Counted from the stretch's first letter, positions 6,538 through 18,065 are shown. The stretch: 64,000 bases of DNA from Dyadobacter sp. (GCF_017744695.1 NZ_JAGIAS010000003.1:558001-622000), one strand, 5' to 3'. Notes: generated by a model from the sequence alone, not told the origin. Translations and numbers: made by a program.

Positions 6538-9507
6538 ATGTTACTCAACTGCCACTCTTATTTCAGCCTTCGCTTCGGGACGATTCCCGAGGATGAGCTT
6601 CTTGCGCTTTGCCGGGAGAATGGATACGACTGTGTCGCACTGACGGATATTAACAACACCTCGGGGTGCCTGAATTTCATCCGCATGGCGCCGAGGTTCG
6701 ACATTAAACCTATTATCGGGATCGATTTCCGCAATGGCGTAACACAGCAATTTGTGGCACTGGCGAAGAACAACATCGGCTTTCAAACTTTGAACGCCTA
6801 CCTATCGGCCCAGAAACTGGCGGACGTCCCTTTTCCCGACCGCGCACCGGAAATGGACCATGTGGCATTTATTTATCCCTTTGAAAAACTGAACAAGGAG
6901 CGCCGCGAACAGTTTCGCCCCAACGAATACATTGGCATTTCGATGCAGGACCTGGATAAACTGCATTATTCACCACTGCACCGGTTCATGGACAGACTGG
7001 TGATCCAACAGCCGGTAACTTTCAGGAACAAAAAGGATTTCAATGCCCATCGCCTGCTGCGCGCGATCGACGGTAACACCCTGCTGAGCAAGTTGACCAC
7101 GTCGGAAACGGGCAAGGAAAACGAGCAGATCGTACAGGCGAAAGTTTTAGAATATCATTTCAAACAAAAAGACTTCCGGGTTATACTCGAAAACACCCGC
7201 AGGCTGATGGGCGAATGCAACATCCAGTTCAGCTTTGGAAGCGAACGCGAGCATCAAAACCTGAAAGTTTTCAGCAAAAACGAGGAGGAAGATTTCAAAC
7301 GGCTGAAATCAATGAGCTACCAGGCACTTGGCTACCGGTACGGCGACAACATCACGGATGAAATCTTCGATCGCATCGCCAAGGAGCTGGACATGATCCG
7401 GCAGCAGCATTTCGTCCCATTTTTTCTGGTCAATCACGACATTGTGAATTATGCACGCCGGAAGGGCTACTACTATGTCGGCCGGGGCAGCGGGGCGAAC
7501 AGCATCATCGCCTATTTGCTCAATATTACCAATGTCGATCCCATCGAGCTGGATTTGTATTTTGAGCGGTTTATCAACCTCCACCGCAAAAATCCGCCCG
7601 ATTTCGACATCGATTTCTCCTGGCGCGACCGTGAGGATGTGACACGCTATATTTTTGATACTTACGGCAAAAATGGCCAGGCAGCGCTGCTCGCGACGTA
7701 CAGCACTTTTCAGCACAGCTCAGCCGTACGCGAGTTGGGCAAAGTATTCGGTTTGCCTGCTTATGAAATCGATGCATTAAGCAATGGCAAATACGACCCG
7801 AAAAAGCTCGATCAGCTTTCAGGACTGGTGATCCGGTACGCCGATTATTTCCAGACCAACAATCAGCCGAACCATTTGAGTATTCACGCGGGCGGTATCC
7901 TCATTTCGGAACGGCCAATGCATTACTTTACCGCCACCGACGTCCCACCGAAAGGCTTTCCCACCACGCAATTCGACATGGTGATTGCCGAGGATGTGGG
8001 GTTAAATAAATACGATATCCTGGGCCAGCGCGGGCTCGCAAAGATCAAGGAAACGCTTGAAATCATCCGCTACAACCGTCCCGAAGCAGCCGGTTTTGAT
8101 ATTAACGACGTCCGGAAATTCAAGACAGATCCGAAGATCAACGATCTGATCAGGCAGGCGCAGTGCATCGGCTGCTTCTACGTGGAATCACCGGCCATGC
8201 GGATGCTGCTGAAAAAGCTGGAAGTCGACAACTACCTCGGATTGGTGGCGGCCAGTTCCATTATCCGGCCCGGCGTAGCCAAAAGCGGCATGATGCGCGA
8301 GTATATCCTGCGTCACCGTCACCCCGAAAAGCGGAACGAAGCACATCCGCGCCTGTTGGAGCTGATGGAAGAAACGTATGGCATTATGGTGTATCAGGAG
8401 GACGTGATCAAGGTCGCGCACTATTTTGCCGGACTGACACTCGGCGAAGCCGATGTAATCCGACGTGGCATGAGTGGCAAGTTTCGCGGGCGTGAAGAGT
8501 TTGAGCGCGTTAAAAAGAAGTATTTCAAAAACTGCCGGAGCAAGGGTTACGACGAGGAAATGACCATGGAGATCTGGAACCAGATCGCCAGCTTTGCCGG
8601 ATTTGCCTTTGCCAAAGGGCATTCCGCCTCATATGCCGTCGAGAGCTATCAGACATTATTTCTGAAAGCCTATTTCCCCCTGGAATTTATGGTGGCCGTT
8701 CTGAACAACGGCGGTGGCTTTTACGCGCCCGAGCTGTACATACACGAAGCACGCATGCTTGGCGCGCTCGTACATGCGCCATGCGTAAACCACAGCGAAG
8801 CTCAGGCGACAATCCAAGGGCACGAGATTTATCTTGGCATGCAGTTTCTGAATGCATTGGAGGACAAAACGATCGAAAGGATCCTCAGCGCCCGCAGGCA
8901 AGACGGGCCGTTCACGTCACTCAACGATTTCCTCGACCGCGTGCCCATTTCAATAGAACAACTGACGATCCTGATCCGGATCGACGCGTTCCGCTTTACA
9001 GGTATCGGCAAAAAAACGCTGCTTTGGAAAGCGCATTTCCGGCTGAGTACCACGCCCGTCAAAGTACCTCAAAAACAACTTTTCCATACCGAAATCAAGG
9101 ATTTTAACCTGCCGGAATTCCACTCTTCCATCCTCGATGATGCCTATGACCAGATCGAATTGCTCGGCTTTCCGCTTTGCAGCCCTTTCAACCTGTTGAA
9201 AAATCCATTGCCTAAAAGTGTCATGTCGCGCGAGCTGCACAATTATATTAACCAGGAAGTGGTACAATATGGCTACCTGGTGGCCCTCAAAAACACCCGG
9301 ACAAATCGCGGCGAGTCGATGCAGTTCGGCACCTTCCTCGATTATGAGGGACAATTTATCGATACCGTCCATTTTCCCACGACGGCCGCCAAAGTGAATG
9401 GGTCGGTCAAAGGCGTTTACAAAATCCGCGGCGTCGTGACGGAAGAGTTTGGTTTCCTTACCGTGGAGGTGACAGAAATTACGCGGATGGAATCGGCGGC
9501 GCGCTGA
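6538..9507 (+). CDS. DnaE-type DNA polymerase III alpha subunit, short error-prone-type (DnaE2/ImuC-like)
   Basis: 989 aa, shorter than the ~1160-1200 aa of a replicative DnaE. An N-terminal PHP domain (residues ~1-100; CHSYFS, ALTDIN) is followed by the C-family polymerase core. Catalytic acids appear in PPDFDIDFSWRDR and NKYDILG, then FAFAKGHSASYA, a helix-hairpin-helix region and a C-terminal OB-like segment. With a Y-family polymerase and a LexA-like repressor nearby it resembles the imuB-dnaE2 mutasome. It is therefore more likely a damage-tolerance polymerase than the replicase. Its last 29 nt overlap the convergent gene at 9479. It may depend on transcription reading through from dinB, antisense to higBA. 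Confidence 0.88.
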   Translation: MLLNCHSYFSLRFGTIPEDELLALCRENGYDCVALTDINNTSGCLNFIRMAPRFDIKPIIGIDFRNGVTQQFVALAKNNIGFQTLNAYLSAQKLADVPFPDRAPEMDHVAFIYPFEKLNKERREQFRPNEYIGISMQDLDKLHYSPLHRFMDRLVIQQPVTFRNKKDFNAHRLLRAIDGNTLLSKLTTSETGKENEQIVQAKVLEYHFKQKDFRVILENTRRLMGECNIQFSFGSEREHQNLKVFSKNEEEDFKRLKSMSYQALGYRYGDNITDEIFDRIAKELDMIRQQHFVPFFLVNHDIVNYARRKGYYYVGRGSGANSIIAYLLNITNVDPIELDLYFERFINLHRKNPPDFDIDFSWRDREDVTRYIFDTYGKNGQAALLATYSTFQHSSAVRELGKVFGLPAYEIDALSNGKYDPKKLDQLSGLVIRYADYFQTNNQPNHLSIHAGGILISERPMHYFTATDVPPKGFPTTQFDMVIAEDVGLNKYDILGQRGLAKIKETLEIIRYNRPEAAGFDINDVRKFKTDPKINDLIRQAQCIGCFYVESPAMRMLLKKLEVDNYLGLVAASSIIRPGVAKSGMMREYILRHRHPEKRNEAHPRLLELMEETYGIMVYQEDVIKVAHYFAGLTLGEADVIRRGMSGKFRGREEFERVKKKYFKNCRSKGYDEEMTMEIWNQIASFAGFAFAKGHSASYAVESYQTLFLKAYFPLEFMVAVLNNGGGFYAPELYIHEARMLGALVHAPCVNHSEAQATIQGHEIYLGMQFLNALEDKTIERILSARRQDGPFTSLNDFLDRVPISIEQLTILIRIDAFRFTGIGKKTLLWKAHFRLSTTPVKVPQKQLFHTEIKDFNLPEFHSSILDDAYDQIELLGFPLCSPFNLLKNPLPKSVMSRELHNYINQEVVQYGYLVALKNTRTNRGESMQFGTFLDYEGQFIDTVHFPTTAAKVNGSVKGVYKIRGVVTEEFGFLTVEVTEITRMESAAR

Positions 9508-10768
9508 TGTCTCGCGTGCGCACGGGAGCGATTTCTGAAAGCAGCTCTATCAAAAGCCAGATTAACAAGCCGTTGCGGATGTTAAGAATAACTACCATCG
9601 GCAGTTGTTTTGAAATCAGTCCATAGTAATGACCCGGGAATATCAAAACCGTGAACATCAGCGCAACAGTGAATATCACCGAAGCTTTGAATCTGCAAAA
9701 GGGGATCAGCGGCAGGAGCCAGATCAGATACTGCGGAGAAAGCACCTTATTGAGAAGAATGAATAACAGTATCTGTGCCGCCGCTGCTGCATTCAATTGC
9801 CGGAACGTAATGCCGCCGGGGAGCGAAAAAGATTTGTAAAATGCCCTCAAGAGGAAAACCGCCATGCTAATAAAACAAACAGGCATAGCGATGTTAATGC
9901 ATTTTAAAACCAGATCCGACAATGGTGTAACAAGGTGCATAGCGCCAAAACTATGCGTAACGTCCAGCTCTATTAATCCGGTTTGTTCCAAAATCAGTAA
10001 AATCCCGCCGGCAAGGCTCTCGATCTGAATACCGCGCAGAAGATGGTAATGCATGAAATCGGTAGCTGCATCCATTCCCAGCCAGGCAATGCAGCTGAGA
10101 ATAGCTGCGCAAATACAGCCGGCGCCGGCAATCAGCCAAAGCAATTTCTTCCCGTCGGAATTGAAAACATAGTATAGGCCAAAGACGGGGAACAGCACGA
10201 TGCTGTACAACTTCGCAGCTACGGAAACCATCAGCGCCATTCCGGCAGCGAACGGTTTATGTGAAACGTTAACAATCGCCAGCAACGTGAGCAAAGCCGG
10301 GAACGGATCAAAGCGAAACAGGAAGATAGGAAAAGCGAACAACGTCGCGATCAGGAAACGCGGGAATGCCTTTCCGCTGGCATCAGATCTGGAAATAATC
10401 CACGCCATAACCAATCCTAATACCAGATTTTGAAACACAAACCAGCATGCGAAGCTCTCAAACGACCCGCCTGCCAATTGGCTCAAAAGGCCCGGAATCA
10501 GTATGGGAATGAGCGCAAAAATGGGGTATTCGATGCGAAAATCGCGAAATGGCACCTGCCCCTCCATGGTTTTCGAGGCGATACCTTGATATAGTGAAAG
10601 ATCCTGTATATGCCCGTGGAAGCGAAAGAAAAGGTAATAACTTTCAAGCGCAAGGTAAAACAGGATCACTAGCAGCACCAAAATGTGGCGCGGGCTTTTG
10701 GTGAGGTACTTCCTAACGACAGCATTGTCTATGACAACCTGTATTCGAGGTATTCTAAATTCAGACAT
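9479..10768 (-). CDS. GT87/DUF2029-like polytopic membrane glycosyltransferase
   Basis: 429 aa with about ten hydrophobic segments. The segment after the first helix, FHGHIQDLSLYQGIASKTMEGQVPFRDFRIEYP, has the acidic loop and Tyr-Pro seen in GT87 polyprenol-phosphate-sugar mannosyltransferases. The family moves a sugar from a lipid carrier in the inner membrane to an extracytoplasmic acceptor. The acceptor here is unknown and no other glycan genes are nearby. A run of nine C residues (coding strand) lies about 17 nt before the ATG. The 3' end overlaps the polymerase gene by 29 nt. Confidence 0.72.
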   Translation of the reverse strand: MSEFRIPRIQVVIDNAVVRKYLTKSPRHILVLLVILFYLALESYYLFFRFHGHIQDLSLYQGIASKTMEGQVPFRDFRIEYPIFALIPILIPGLLSQLAGGSFESFACWFVFQNLVLGLVMAWIISRSDASGKAFPRFLIATLFAFPIFLFRFDPFPALLTLLAIVNVSHKPFAAGMALMVSVAAKLYSIVLFPVFGLYYVFNSDGKKLLWLIAGAGCICAAILSCIAWLGMDAATDFMHYHLLRGIQIESLAGGILLILEQTGLIELDVTHSFGAMHLVTPLSDLVLKCINIAMPVCFISMAVFLLRAFYKSFSLPGGITFRQLNAAAAAQILLFILLNKVLSPQYLIWLLPLIPFCRFKASVIFTVALMFTVLIFPGHYYGLISKQLPMVVILNIRNGLLIWLLIELLSEIAPVRTRDISAPPIPSA

Positions 10769-10784
10769 ATATCGGGGTGCTTAC

Positions 10785-10793
10785 GGGGGGGGG
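10785..10793. repeat. G9/C9 homopolymer in the 5' region of the GT87-like gene
   Basis: Nine consecutive G on the plus strand, read as C9 upstream of the minus-strand start at 10768. It is the longest G/C homopolymer I noticed in the window and could change length by slippage. Confidence 0.9.
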
Positions 10794-10989
10794 TACCTAC
10801 TTATAAAACTAGCAATTTCCGGGTACTTTCCAACAATTCGTCGCTCACTATTAGGACAATAGGAAACGTCCTGCATTCATCACGACCACATTTGGCCTGT
10901 GCGCCATAAATTTTCCAGGGCTACTGTCATACCGTTGTCAATAAGCGGCCATTAATTGCAGTCATTATTAACCTGAAACCAACACAGCC

Positions 10990-11613
10990 ATGGAAAAACT
11001 GGATCTTACCAAACATTTCAAAAGTTACTACACCGCAAAGGCCGAACCCGAGATTCTACACATCGAAAAGGCGCAATACCTGTCCATTACCGGCAAAGGA
11101 GACCCTTCGGGAGCGGATTTTGCGCGAAAGATCCAGGCGATTTACCCGGTGGCATACGCATTGAAATTCGCATTCAAAGCCCAGGGAAAGGACTTTGTCG
11201 TAGCCAAACTGGAAGGTTTGTGGTGGTATGACGAAAAACGTTATGCCGGCATTTCGATAGCCGACTCCCCGAAAGCGATTCCCCGCAGCGAATGGGAATA
11301 CCGGCTCCTGATCCGGATTCCGGATTATGTGGAGCAAAAAGATGTGCAAGCCGCTGTGGAAGCCTGTTATACCGCCAAAGGTCACGCCGCCATCAGGGAG
11401 GTTTCCTATTTTGAAATGGAGGAAGGGAAAGTCGTGCAAATGCTGCATACCGGCCCCTTTGATAACGAACCTGAGACGTTAGCCAAACTGAACGATTACA
11501 TTTCGGCCCATGCATTGGGCCGCAACGGGCTCCACCACGAGATTTACCTGTCCGATTTCCGCAAAACCTCTCCGGATAAATTAAAAACCATTCTGCGCGA
11601 ACCGGTTAAATAG
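10990..11613 (+). CDS. GyrI-like small-molecule-binding domain protein
   Basis: 207 aa, the stand-alone GyrI-like type (COG4832). It starts MEKLDLTKHFKSYYTAK and has the family's KAQYLSITGKGDP and LEGLWWYDEK segments, then the second half with VVQMLHTGPFDNEPETL. GyrI/SOUL-fold proteins bind hydrophobic ligands; some hydrolyse cyclopropyl-containing toxins. No DNA-binding domain is attached, so this is not a regulator of the AraC or MerR type. The gene stands alone between the GT87-like gene and an M16 peptidase. Bases 10794-10989 hold no feature I can support. Confidence 0.8.
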   Translation: MEKLDLTKHFKSYYTAKAEPEILHIEKAQYLSITGKGDPSGADFARKIQAIYPVAYALKFAFKAQGKDFVVAKLEGLWWYDEKRYAGISIADSPKAIPRSEWEYRLLIRIPDYVEQKDVQAAVEACYTAKGHAAIREVSYFEMEEGKVVQMLHTGPFDNEPETLAKLNDYISAHALGRNGLHHEIYLSDFRKTSPDKLKTILREPVK

Positions 11614-11668
11614 ATTATTTCAATATCTTTCGCCCCTCCTGAATTTCATCAAAATTAAAATTAGAAAA

Positions 11669-14479
11669 ATGAAAAAGGCGTTCATAGCATTATGCTTGGC
11701 CGGATGGGGTGTAGTTTCTGTCGCAACAGTGCACGCACAGAACATGAGCACTCAAAAAATCCCTCTCGATCCCAGTGTAAAGACCGGAAAACTAAAAAAC
11801 GGAATCACCTACTACATTAAAAAGAATGCGGAACCCAAGAACCGGGCGGAACTCCGGCTGGCGGTAAAAGCAGGCTCGGTGTTGGAAACGGATGCGCAAC
11901 AGGGGCTGGCGCACTTTATGGAGCACATGAATTTCAATGGCACCACGCATTTCCCCAAAAATGAGCTGGTCAATTTCCTGCAAAAAACCGGGGTACGCTT
12001 CGGCGCCGACCTGAACGCCTACACCGGGTTTGATGAAACCGTCTATATGCTGCCTATCCCGACAGACTCCGCCGGATTGCTCGAAAAGGGCATTCAAGTG
12101 CTGGAAGACTGGGCCCACGGCGCATTGCTCGATCCTTCCGAAATAGAAAAGGAACGTGGCGTAGTGCTCGAAGAATCGCGCATGGGTCGCGGCGCGCAAC
12201 AACGCATGCGTGACAAATTCCTGAAAGTGATCCTCAACAATTCGCGTTATGCCGAGCGACTACCGATAGGCAAAGACAGTATTCTGAAAAGCTTCAAACC
12301 CGAGACCATCAAGTCATTTTACAAGGATTGGTACCGCCCCGACCTGATGGCGGTGATTGCCGTCGGTGATTTTGATGTTGCCAAAGTGGAGGCGCTGATT
12401 TCCCAGAAATTCGGCTCCATTAAGCCGCCTGTCAATCCTAAAAAACGCATTCGCTATGATATTCCGCTGGATGGTTCCACCAAAGTGGCCATCGTGACCG
12501 ACCCGGAATACCCGCAGAATCTTATTCAATTGATTTATAAACAGCCTAACATAAAGGAGAAATCGTTGCAGGATGTGCGGAACAACTTCGCGCAGGAGTT
12601 GTACAATGCCATGATGGGCCAGCGGATGCAGGAACTTACCCAGAAGGCCAATCCGCCGTTCCTCTACGGTGCGAGCCAGTACGGCGATTTCCTCGGAAAC
12701 CTAGATTCCTACACATCCATTGCGCTCGCAAAGGACGCAGCTTCGATGAAAACCGCCTTAACAACGCTTCTCGAAGAGAATGCACGCGTTCAGAAGTTCG
12801 GCTTTACACAACCCGAGCTCGATCGCGCAAAGAAGGATTTTTACAATGCCGTTGAAGAAGATTACAAGGAGCGCGACAAAACGAAATCGGCCAATCACGT
12901 GCAGGAATACCTCAACCACTTCCTCCACGACCAGGCGTTTATGGGCGCCGATGCTTATTTCGAGTTTGTGAAAAAGCATTTGGACGGTGTGACGCTGGCC
13001 GAAATCAACGGGTTGGCGAAGAAATATATTACCGACAAAAACAGGGCGGTTGTGATCATGGGACCTGAAAAAAGCAAGGACGCCCTCCCTACCGAGTCAG
13101 ATATCCGTGCATTGCTCAGTGAGGCGGGCAAAGATGTTACGGCTTATGTGGACGACGTTGTGGATGCACCGTTATTAAAAGCCGAACCCGTTCCTGGTAA
13201 AATCACGGGTGAAAAAACGCTCGACAAACTGGGCGTCACCGAACTTACACTTTCGAATGGTGTGAAAGTGCTGTTGAAGCCGACTGACTTCAAGAATGAC
13301 GAAATCCTGATCAAGGCGACGGCCAAAGGCGGATATTCGCTTTTCCCGGGCGAGCGCGAGACGGGTATTTTCACGAGCTATCTCGTTCAATCCGGCGGTG
13401 TGGGGCCTTATAACCAGACGCAACTGCAAAAGTTCCTCGCAGGCAAGACAGCCAGCGCAGGCCCATACCTGAGCGAGCTCACGGAAGGCATCGGCGGCAA
13501 TACCAATCCAAAAGATCTCGAAACTACATTCCAGCTGATATACGCCTATTTCACGGAGCCACGCAAAGATGCGGATGTGGTAACGGGCATATTGGCCAAC
13601 CAAAAGGCCTATCTGGAAAACATGCAAAAGACTTTGACTCCCGAAAAAGTCTATTCCGATTCATTGAATGCCGTACTGACAAGCCATAACCCCAAGCGTC
13701 AGCCGTTGAAACCAGAGAGCATCGACAAAGTGAATCTCGACAGGGCATTTGAAATTTACAAAAACCGTTTCGCCGATGCGTCGGATTTTGTGTTTACGAT
13801 TGTGGGCGCATTCAAGCCGGAGACGATGAAACCACTGATCGAAAAATACATCGGTAGCCTGCCATCGAGCGATCGGGACGATACGTTCAGCCACCCGAAT
13901 ATTTTCCCGCCAAAAGGGCGCATCGAGAAGGTGATTTACAAAGGTTTGGAACCTAAAAGCCGCGTTACCCTCGTTTCGAGCGGGGAATATGACTATAATC
14001 CTGAAAACAATGTGCAGATCGAGGCATTGCAGGAGATTTTGCAGATCAAACTGATCGAATCTTTGCGGGAAGAAGAAAGCGGCGTTTACGGCGTGAGTGT
14101 TTCAGAAGGCACCGATAAATTCCCAACTGGCCATTACCGCTTCTCCATCGGCTTTGGCTGTGCACCTGAGAATGTGGACAAACTGGTGAAAAGAGCGCAG
14201 GAAGAGATCAACAAGATCAAAACAAACGGAGCAGACCAGAAGGATATCGAGAAATTCGTCGCTGAGACCCAGCGAAAAACAGAGACCGCACTGAAAACCA
14301 ACGGCTTTTGGCTCGATTACCTCGACGATAATACATTCCTCGGCGACGACCTGAATGAAATTTTCGAGCAAGACCGGTTACTGAAATCGGTAACGGTGGC
14401 CAGTACCAAAGCTGCCGCGCAGAAGTATTTCAATGATGATAATTTCATCAAAGTGGTGCTCATGCCCGAGAAGAAGTAA
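11669..14479 (+). CDS. Exported M16-family zinc metallopeptidase (two-lobed)
   Basis: 936 aa with a signal peptide (about 23 residues, ending VATVHAQ). The inverted zinc motif HxxEH is at His82-Glu85-His86 (AHFMEHMNF), the mark of M16 peptidases such as pitrilysin and PqqL. An M16 C-terminal domain follows, and a second non-catalytic M16 pair begins near residue 520 (LTLSNGVKVLLKPTDFKNDEI). It probably degrades peptides in the periplasm in a clam-shell chamber. The gene is single and is followed directly by a strong bidirectional hairpin. Confidence 0.9.
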   Translation: MKKAFIALCLAGWGVVSVATVHAQNMSTQKIPLDPSVKTGKLKNGITYYIKKNAEPKNRAELRLAVKAGSVLETDAQQGLAHFMEHMNFNGTTHFPKNELVNFLQKTGVRFGADLNAYTGFDETVYMLPIPTDSAGLLEKGIQVLEDWAHGALLDPSEIEKERGVVLEESRMGRGAQQRMRDKFLKVILNNSRYAERLPIGKDSILKSFKPETIKSFYKDWYRPDLMAVIAVGDFDVAKVEALISQKFGSIKPPVNPKKRIRYDIPLDGSTKVAIVTDPEYPQNLIQLIYKQPNIKEKSLQDVRNNFAQELYNAMMGQRMQELTQKANPPFLYGASQYGDFLGNLDSYTSIALAKDAASMKTALTTLLEENARVQKFGFTQPELDRAKKDFYNAVEEDYKERDKTKSANHVQEYLNHFLHDQAFMGADAYFEFVKKHLDGVTLAEINGLAKKYITDKNRAVVIMGPEKSKDALPTESDIRALLSEAGKDVTAYVDDVVDAPLLKAEPVPGKITGEKTLDKLGVTELTLSNGVKVLLKPTDFKNDEILIKATAKGGYSLFPGERETGIFTSYLVQSGGVGPYNQTQLQKFLAGKTASAGPYLSELTEGIGGNTNPKDLETTFQLIYAYFTEPRKDADVVTGILANQKAYLENMQKTLTPEKVYSDSLNAVLTSHNPKRQPLKPESIDKVNLDRAFEIYKNRFADASDFVFTIVGAFKPETMKPLIEKYIGSLPSSDRDDTFSHPNIFPPKGRIEKVIYKGLEPKSRVTLVSSGEYDYNPENNVQIEALQEILQIKLIESLREEESGVYGVSVSEGTDKFPTGHYRFSIGFGCAPENVDKLVKRAQEEINKIKTNGADQKDIEKFVAETQRKTETALKTNGFWLDYLDDNTFLGDDLNEIFEQDRLLKSVTVASTKAAAQKYFNDDNFIKVVLMPEKK

Positions 14480-14491
14480 GTACCCCTGTTA

Positions 14492-14535
14492 AAACAAATC
14501 GCCCGGTTCCGAATGCGGAACCGGGCGATTTGTTT
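14492..14535. terminator. Bidirectional intrinsic terminator
   Basis: A perfect 19-bp inverted repeat (14492-14510 with 14517-14535) has a GAATGC loop that can add one more G-C pair. The GC-rich core CGCCCGGTTCC is flanked by A-runs on one side and T-runs on the other, so it can work for both convergent genes. It overlaps the stop codon of the DUF3820 gene. Confidence 0.9.
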
Positions 14536-14767
14536 AGGCGACTTTTCGTAAACCCTGGATCAGAAACTCCAATCCGTTCATCTTGATTTCCAGCATCGTC
14601 CCCAGCAACATGCCGAGCTTGCCGGACGGAAACCCTTCACGGTAAAACCATTCGAGGTAGGATACAGGGAGGTCGGCAATGACCCAATCCTTGTATTTGC
14701 CGAAAGGCATTTTGTAGTTAATCAGATCTTTGAGGATCTCGCTGTTCGGATGTGTTAACTCTTGCAT
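14534..14767 (-). CDS. DUF3820 family protein
   Basis: 77 aa, matching DUF3820 with the hallmark MPFGKYKDWVIADLPVSYLEWF. Many relatives are annotated as possible quorum-sensing regulators, but I know of no established function. The gene starts 11 nt after pncB ends and probably shares its transcript, a pairing that may reflect convenience rather than function. It ends in the shared hairpin terminator. Confidence 0.85.
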   Translation of the reverse strand: MQELTHPNSEILKDLINYKMPFGKYKDWVIADLPVSYLEWFYREGFPSGKLGMLLGTMLEIKMNGLEFLIQGLRKVA

Positions 14768-14777
14768 ACTCGTGTTT

Positions 14778-16247
<1,470 letters not shown>

Positions 16248-16362
16248 TTCACTCCGGATTGGTGTCTTAAAACCGCCTATTTACTAAATAATCGGCATTA
16301 TAGCTACCAATACTGATTTACCAGCCAGACAATCGACCCAAAGGTAGGGGGGAGCAAATGAG

Positions 16363-16415
16363 TGAATGAGTGAATGAGTGAATGGAGGAAGAATATTCAC
16401 TCATTCACTCATTCA
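16363..16415. repeat. Inverted repeat with TGAATGAG tandem-repeat arms; likely glyS terminator
   Basis: Perfect 21-bp arms at 16363-16383 and 16395-16415 around an 11-nt loop. Each arm is about 2.6 copies of the octamer TGAATGAG, or its complement. It lies 11 bp from the glyS stop and may end that transcript, though it is AT-rich for a terminator. It belongs to the set of tandem-armed inverted repeats described in the findings. Confidence 0.85.
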
Positions 16416-16425
16416 AAATTAATCA

Positions 16426-17910
16426 TCAGATTGCTTCGAGAATACGCTCGATCGCAACCTGATACCCGATCTTTTCTTTCAATTCGCTGATATGGACACG
16501 CTCCTGTTCCATCGAATCGCGGTGACGGATCGTAACGGTGTCGTCCTCCATTGTTTGATAATCCACCACAATACAGAACGGTGTTCCGATCAGGTCCTGC
16601 CGGGTGTAACGCTTACCGATCGCCGCATTGTCGTCGTAAACGGTACGGAATGATGATTTCAGCGAGTTGGCCAGCGTCTGCGCTTTTTCCGCCAGACCGT
16701 CCTTCTTCACCAATGGCAACACCGCCGCTTTGAACGGCGCCAACGCCGGGTGCAGTTTCAGGAAGGTACGTTCCTTGGCGCTATCACCTTCGCCTACCGA
16801 TTCGACGGTATAAGCATTGCAGAAAGTCGCAAGGAAAAGGCGGTCAGCCCCTACGGATGTTTCCACCACGTAAGGAATATAGTTACCGTAAGGTTTGCCA
16901 TTCTCGTCCAGGTCGGCATCGAAGTATTGTTGTTTTTTCTTCGAAAGCTCCTGGTGGTTGCGCAAATCGAAATCGGAGCGGGAGTGGATACCTTCAATTT
17001 CGCGGAAACCGAATGGGAATTCGAATTCGATATCGACAGCCGCTTTGGCATAATGCGCCAGCTTCTCGTGGTCGTGGTATTTCAACTTTTCCACCGGCAA
17101 GCCTATCGCCTTGTGGAACTTCATCCGTGCTTCTTTCCACTTGTCGTACCACTCCTCTTCGGTGCCGGGGCGCACGAAGAATTGCATTTCCATTTGTTCA
17201 AACTCGCGCATACGGAAGATAAACTGGCGCGCCACGATTTCGTTCCGGAATGCCTTACCGATCTGTGCAATACCGAAAGGAACCTTCATACGGCCGCTTT
17301 TCTGCACATTCAGGAAGTTCACGAAAATACCCTGCGCCGTTTCCGGACGGAGGTAAATCATATTGGCGTCCTCAGCCACCGATCCTACCTGCGTACTGAA
17401 CATCAGGTTGAACTGACGAACTTCCGTCCAGTTGCTCGTCCCCGACACCTGGCATTTAATACCTTCCGCAATGATCAGTTCGCGAACACCGTTCAGGTCT
17501 TCGGCGCTGAGCAAACGGCCCATTTCGGCCAGCAATGCTTTGGCTTTTTCGGGATCACCGTCTTTTTCATATTGTTCTGCCTTGCCTTCCAGCAACTGGT
17601 CGGCGCGGTAGCGTTTCTTCGAATCCTTATTGTCGATCATCGGATCGTTGAACCCGTCGACGTGGCCGGATGCTTTCCAGGTAAGCGGGTGCATGAAGAT
17701 CGCCGCATCGATACCCACGATATTGTCGTGAAGCTGCGTCATAGCCTTCCACCAGGCCGCTTTCAGGTTGTTTTTCAATTCAACGCCGTTCTGGCCATAA
17801 TCGTAAACAGCTTGTAATCCATCATATATTTCGGAAGACGGGAATACAAAACCGTATTCCTTCGCATGCCCAACAATGTCTTGCAGAGAGGTAGCAGGTG
17901 CCTGACTCAT
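16426..17910 (-). CDS. glyS: Glycyl-tRNA synthetase (single-chain, class II)
   Basis: 494-aa class II synthetase of the single-chain (alpha2) type, which charges tRNA-Gly. Seen are the N-terminal GFVFPSSEIYDGLQAVYDYG, motif 2 region FRNEIVARQFIFRMREFEQMEMQFF, and a C-terminal anticodon-binding domain (AVLPLVKKDGL... GTPFCIVVDYQ). The length is typical of the family. Upstream, TAATTTTG on the minus strand (17979-17972) could be a -7 box but has no clear -33 partner. Confidence 0.96.
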   Translation of the reverse strand: MSQAPATSLQDIVGHAKEYGFVFPSSEIYDGLQAVYDYGQNGVELKNNLKAAWWKAMTQLHDNIVGIDAAIFMHPLTWKASGHVDGFNDPMIDNKDSKKRYRADQLLEGKAEQYEKDGDPEKAKALLAEMGRLLSAEDLNGVRELIIAEGIKCQVSGTSNWTEVRQFNLMFSTQVGSVAEDANMIYLRPETAQGIFVNFLNVQKSGRMKVPFGIAQIGKAFRNEIVARQFIFRMREFEQMEMQFFVRPGTEEEWYDKWKEARMKFHKAIGLPVEKLKYHDHEKLAHYAKAAVDIEFEFPFGFREIEGIHSRSDFDLRNHQELSKKKQQYFDADLDENGKPYGNYIPYVVETSVGADRLFLATFCNAYTVESVGEGDSAKERTFLKLHPALAPFKAAVLPLVKKDGLAEKAQTLANSLKSSFRTVYDDNAAIGKRYTRQDLIGTPFCIVVDYQTMEDDTVTIRHRDSMEQERVHISELKEKIGYQVAIERILEAI

Positions 17911-18065
17911 TCTATTCGTTTAAAATCAATAAGAAAAAAGACTATTAAATCCATCAAAATCATGAATTTGGCAAAATTAGGGATTTTGACGGCATTGCGT
18001 ATTCTTCGCCTGACGGAAATCCCGCGTTAATTTTTCGCTATCGTGCGTACGCCGCTGAACAGGAA

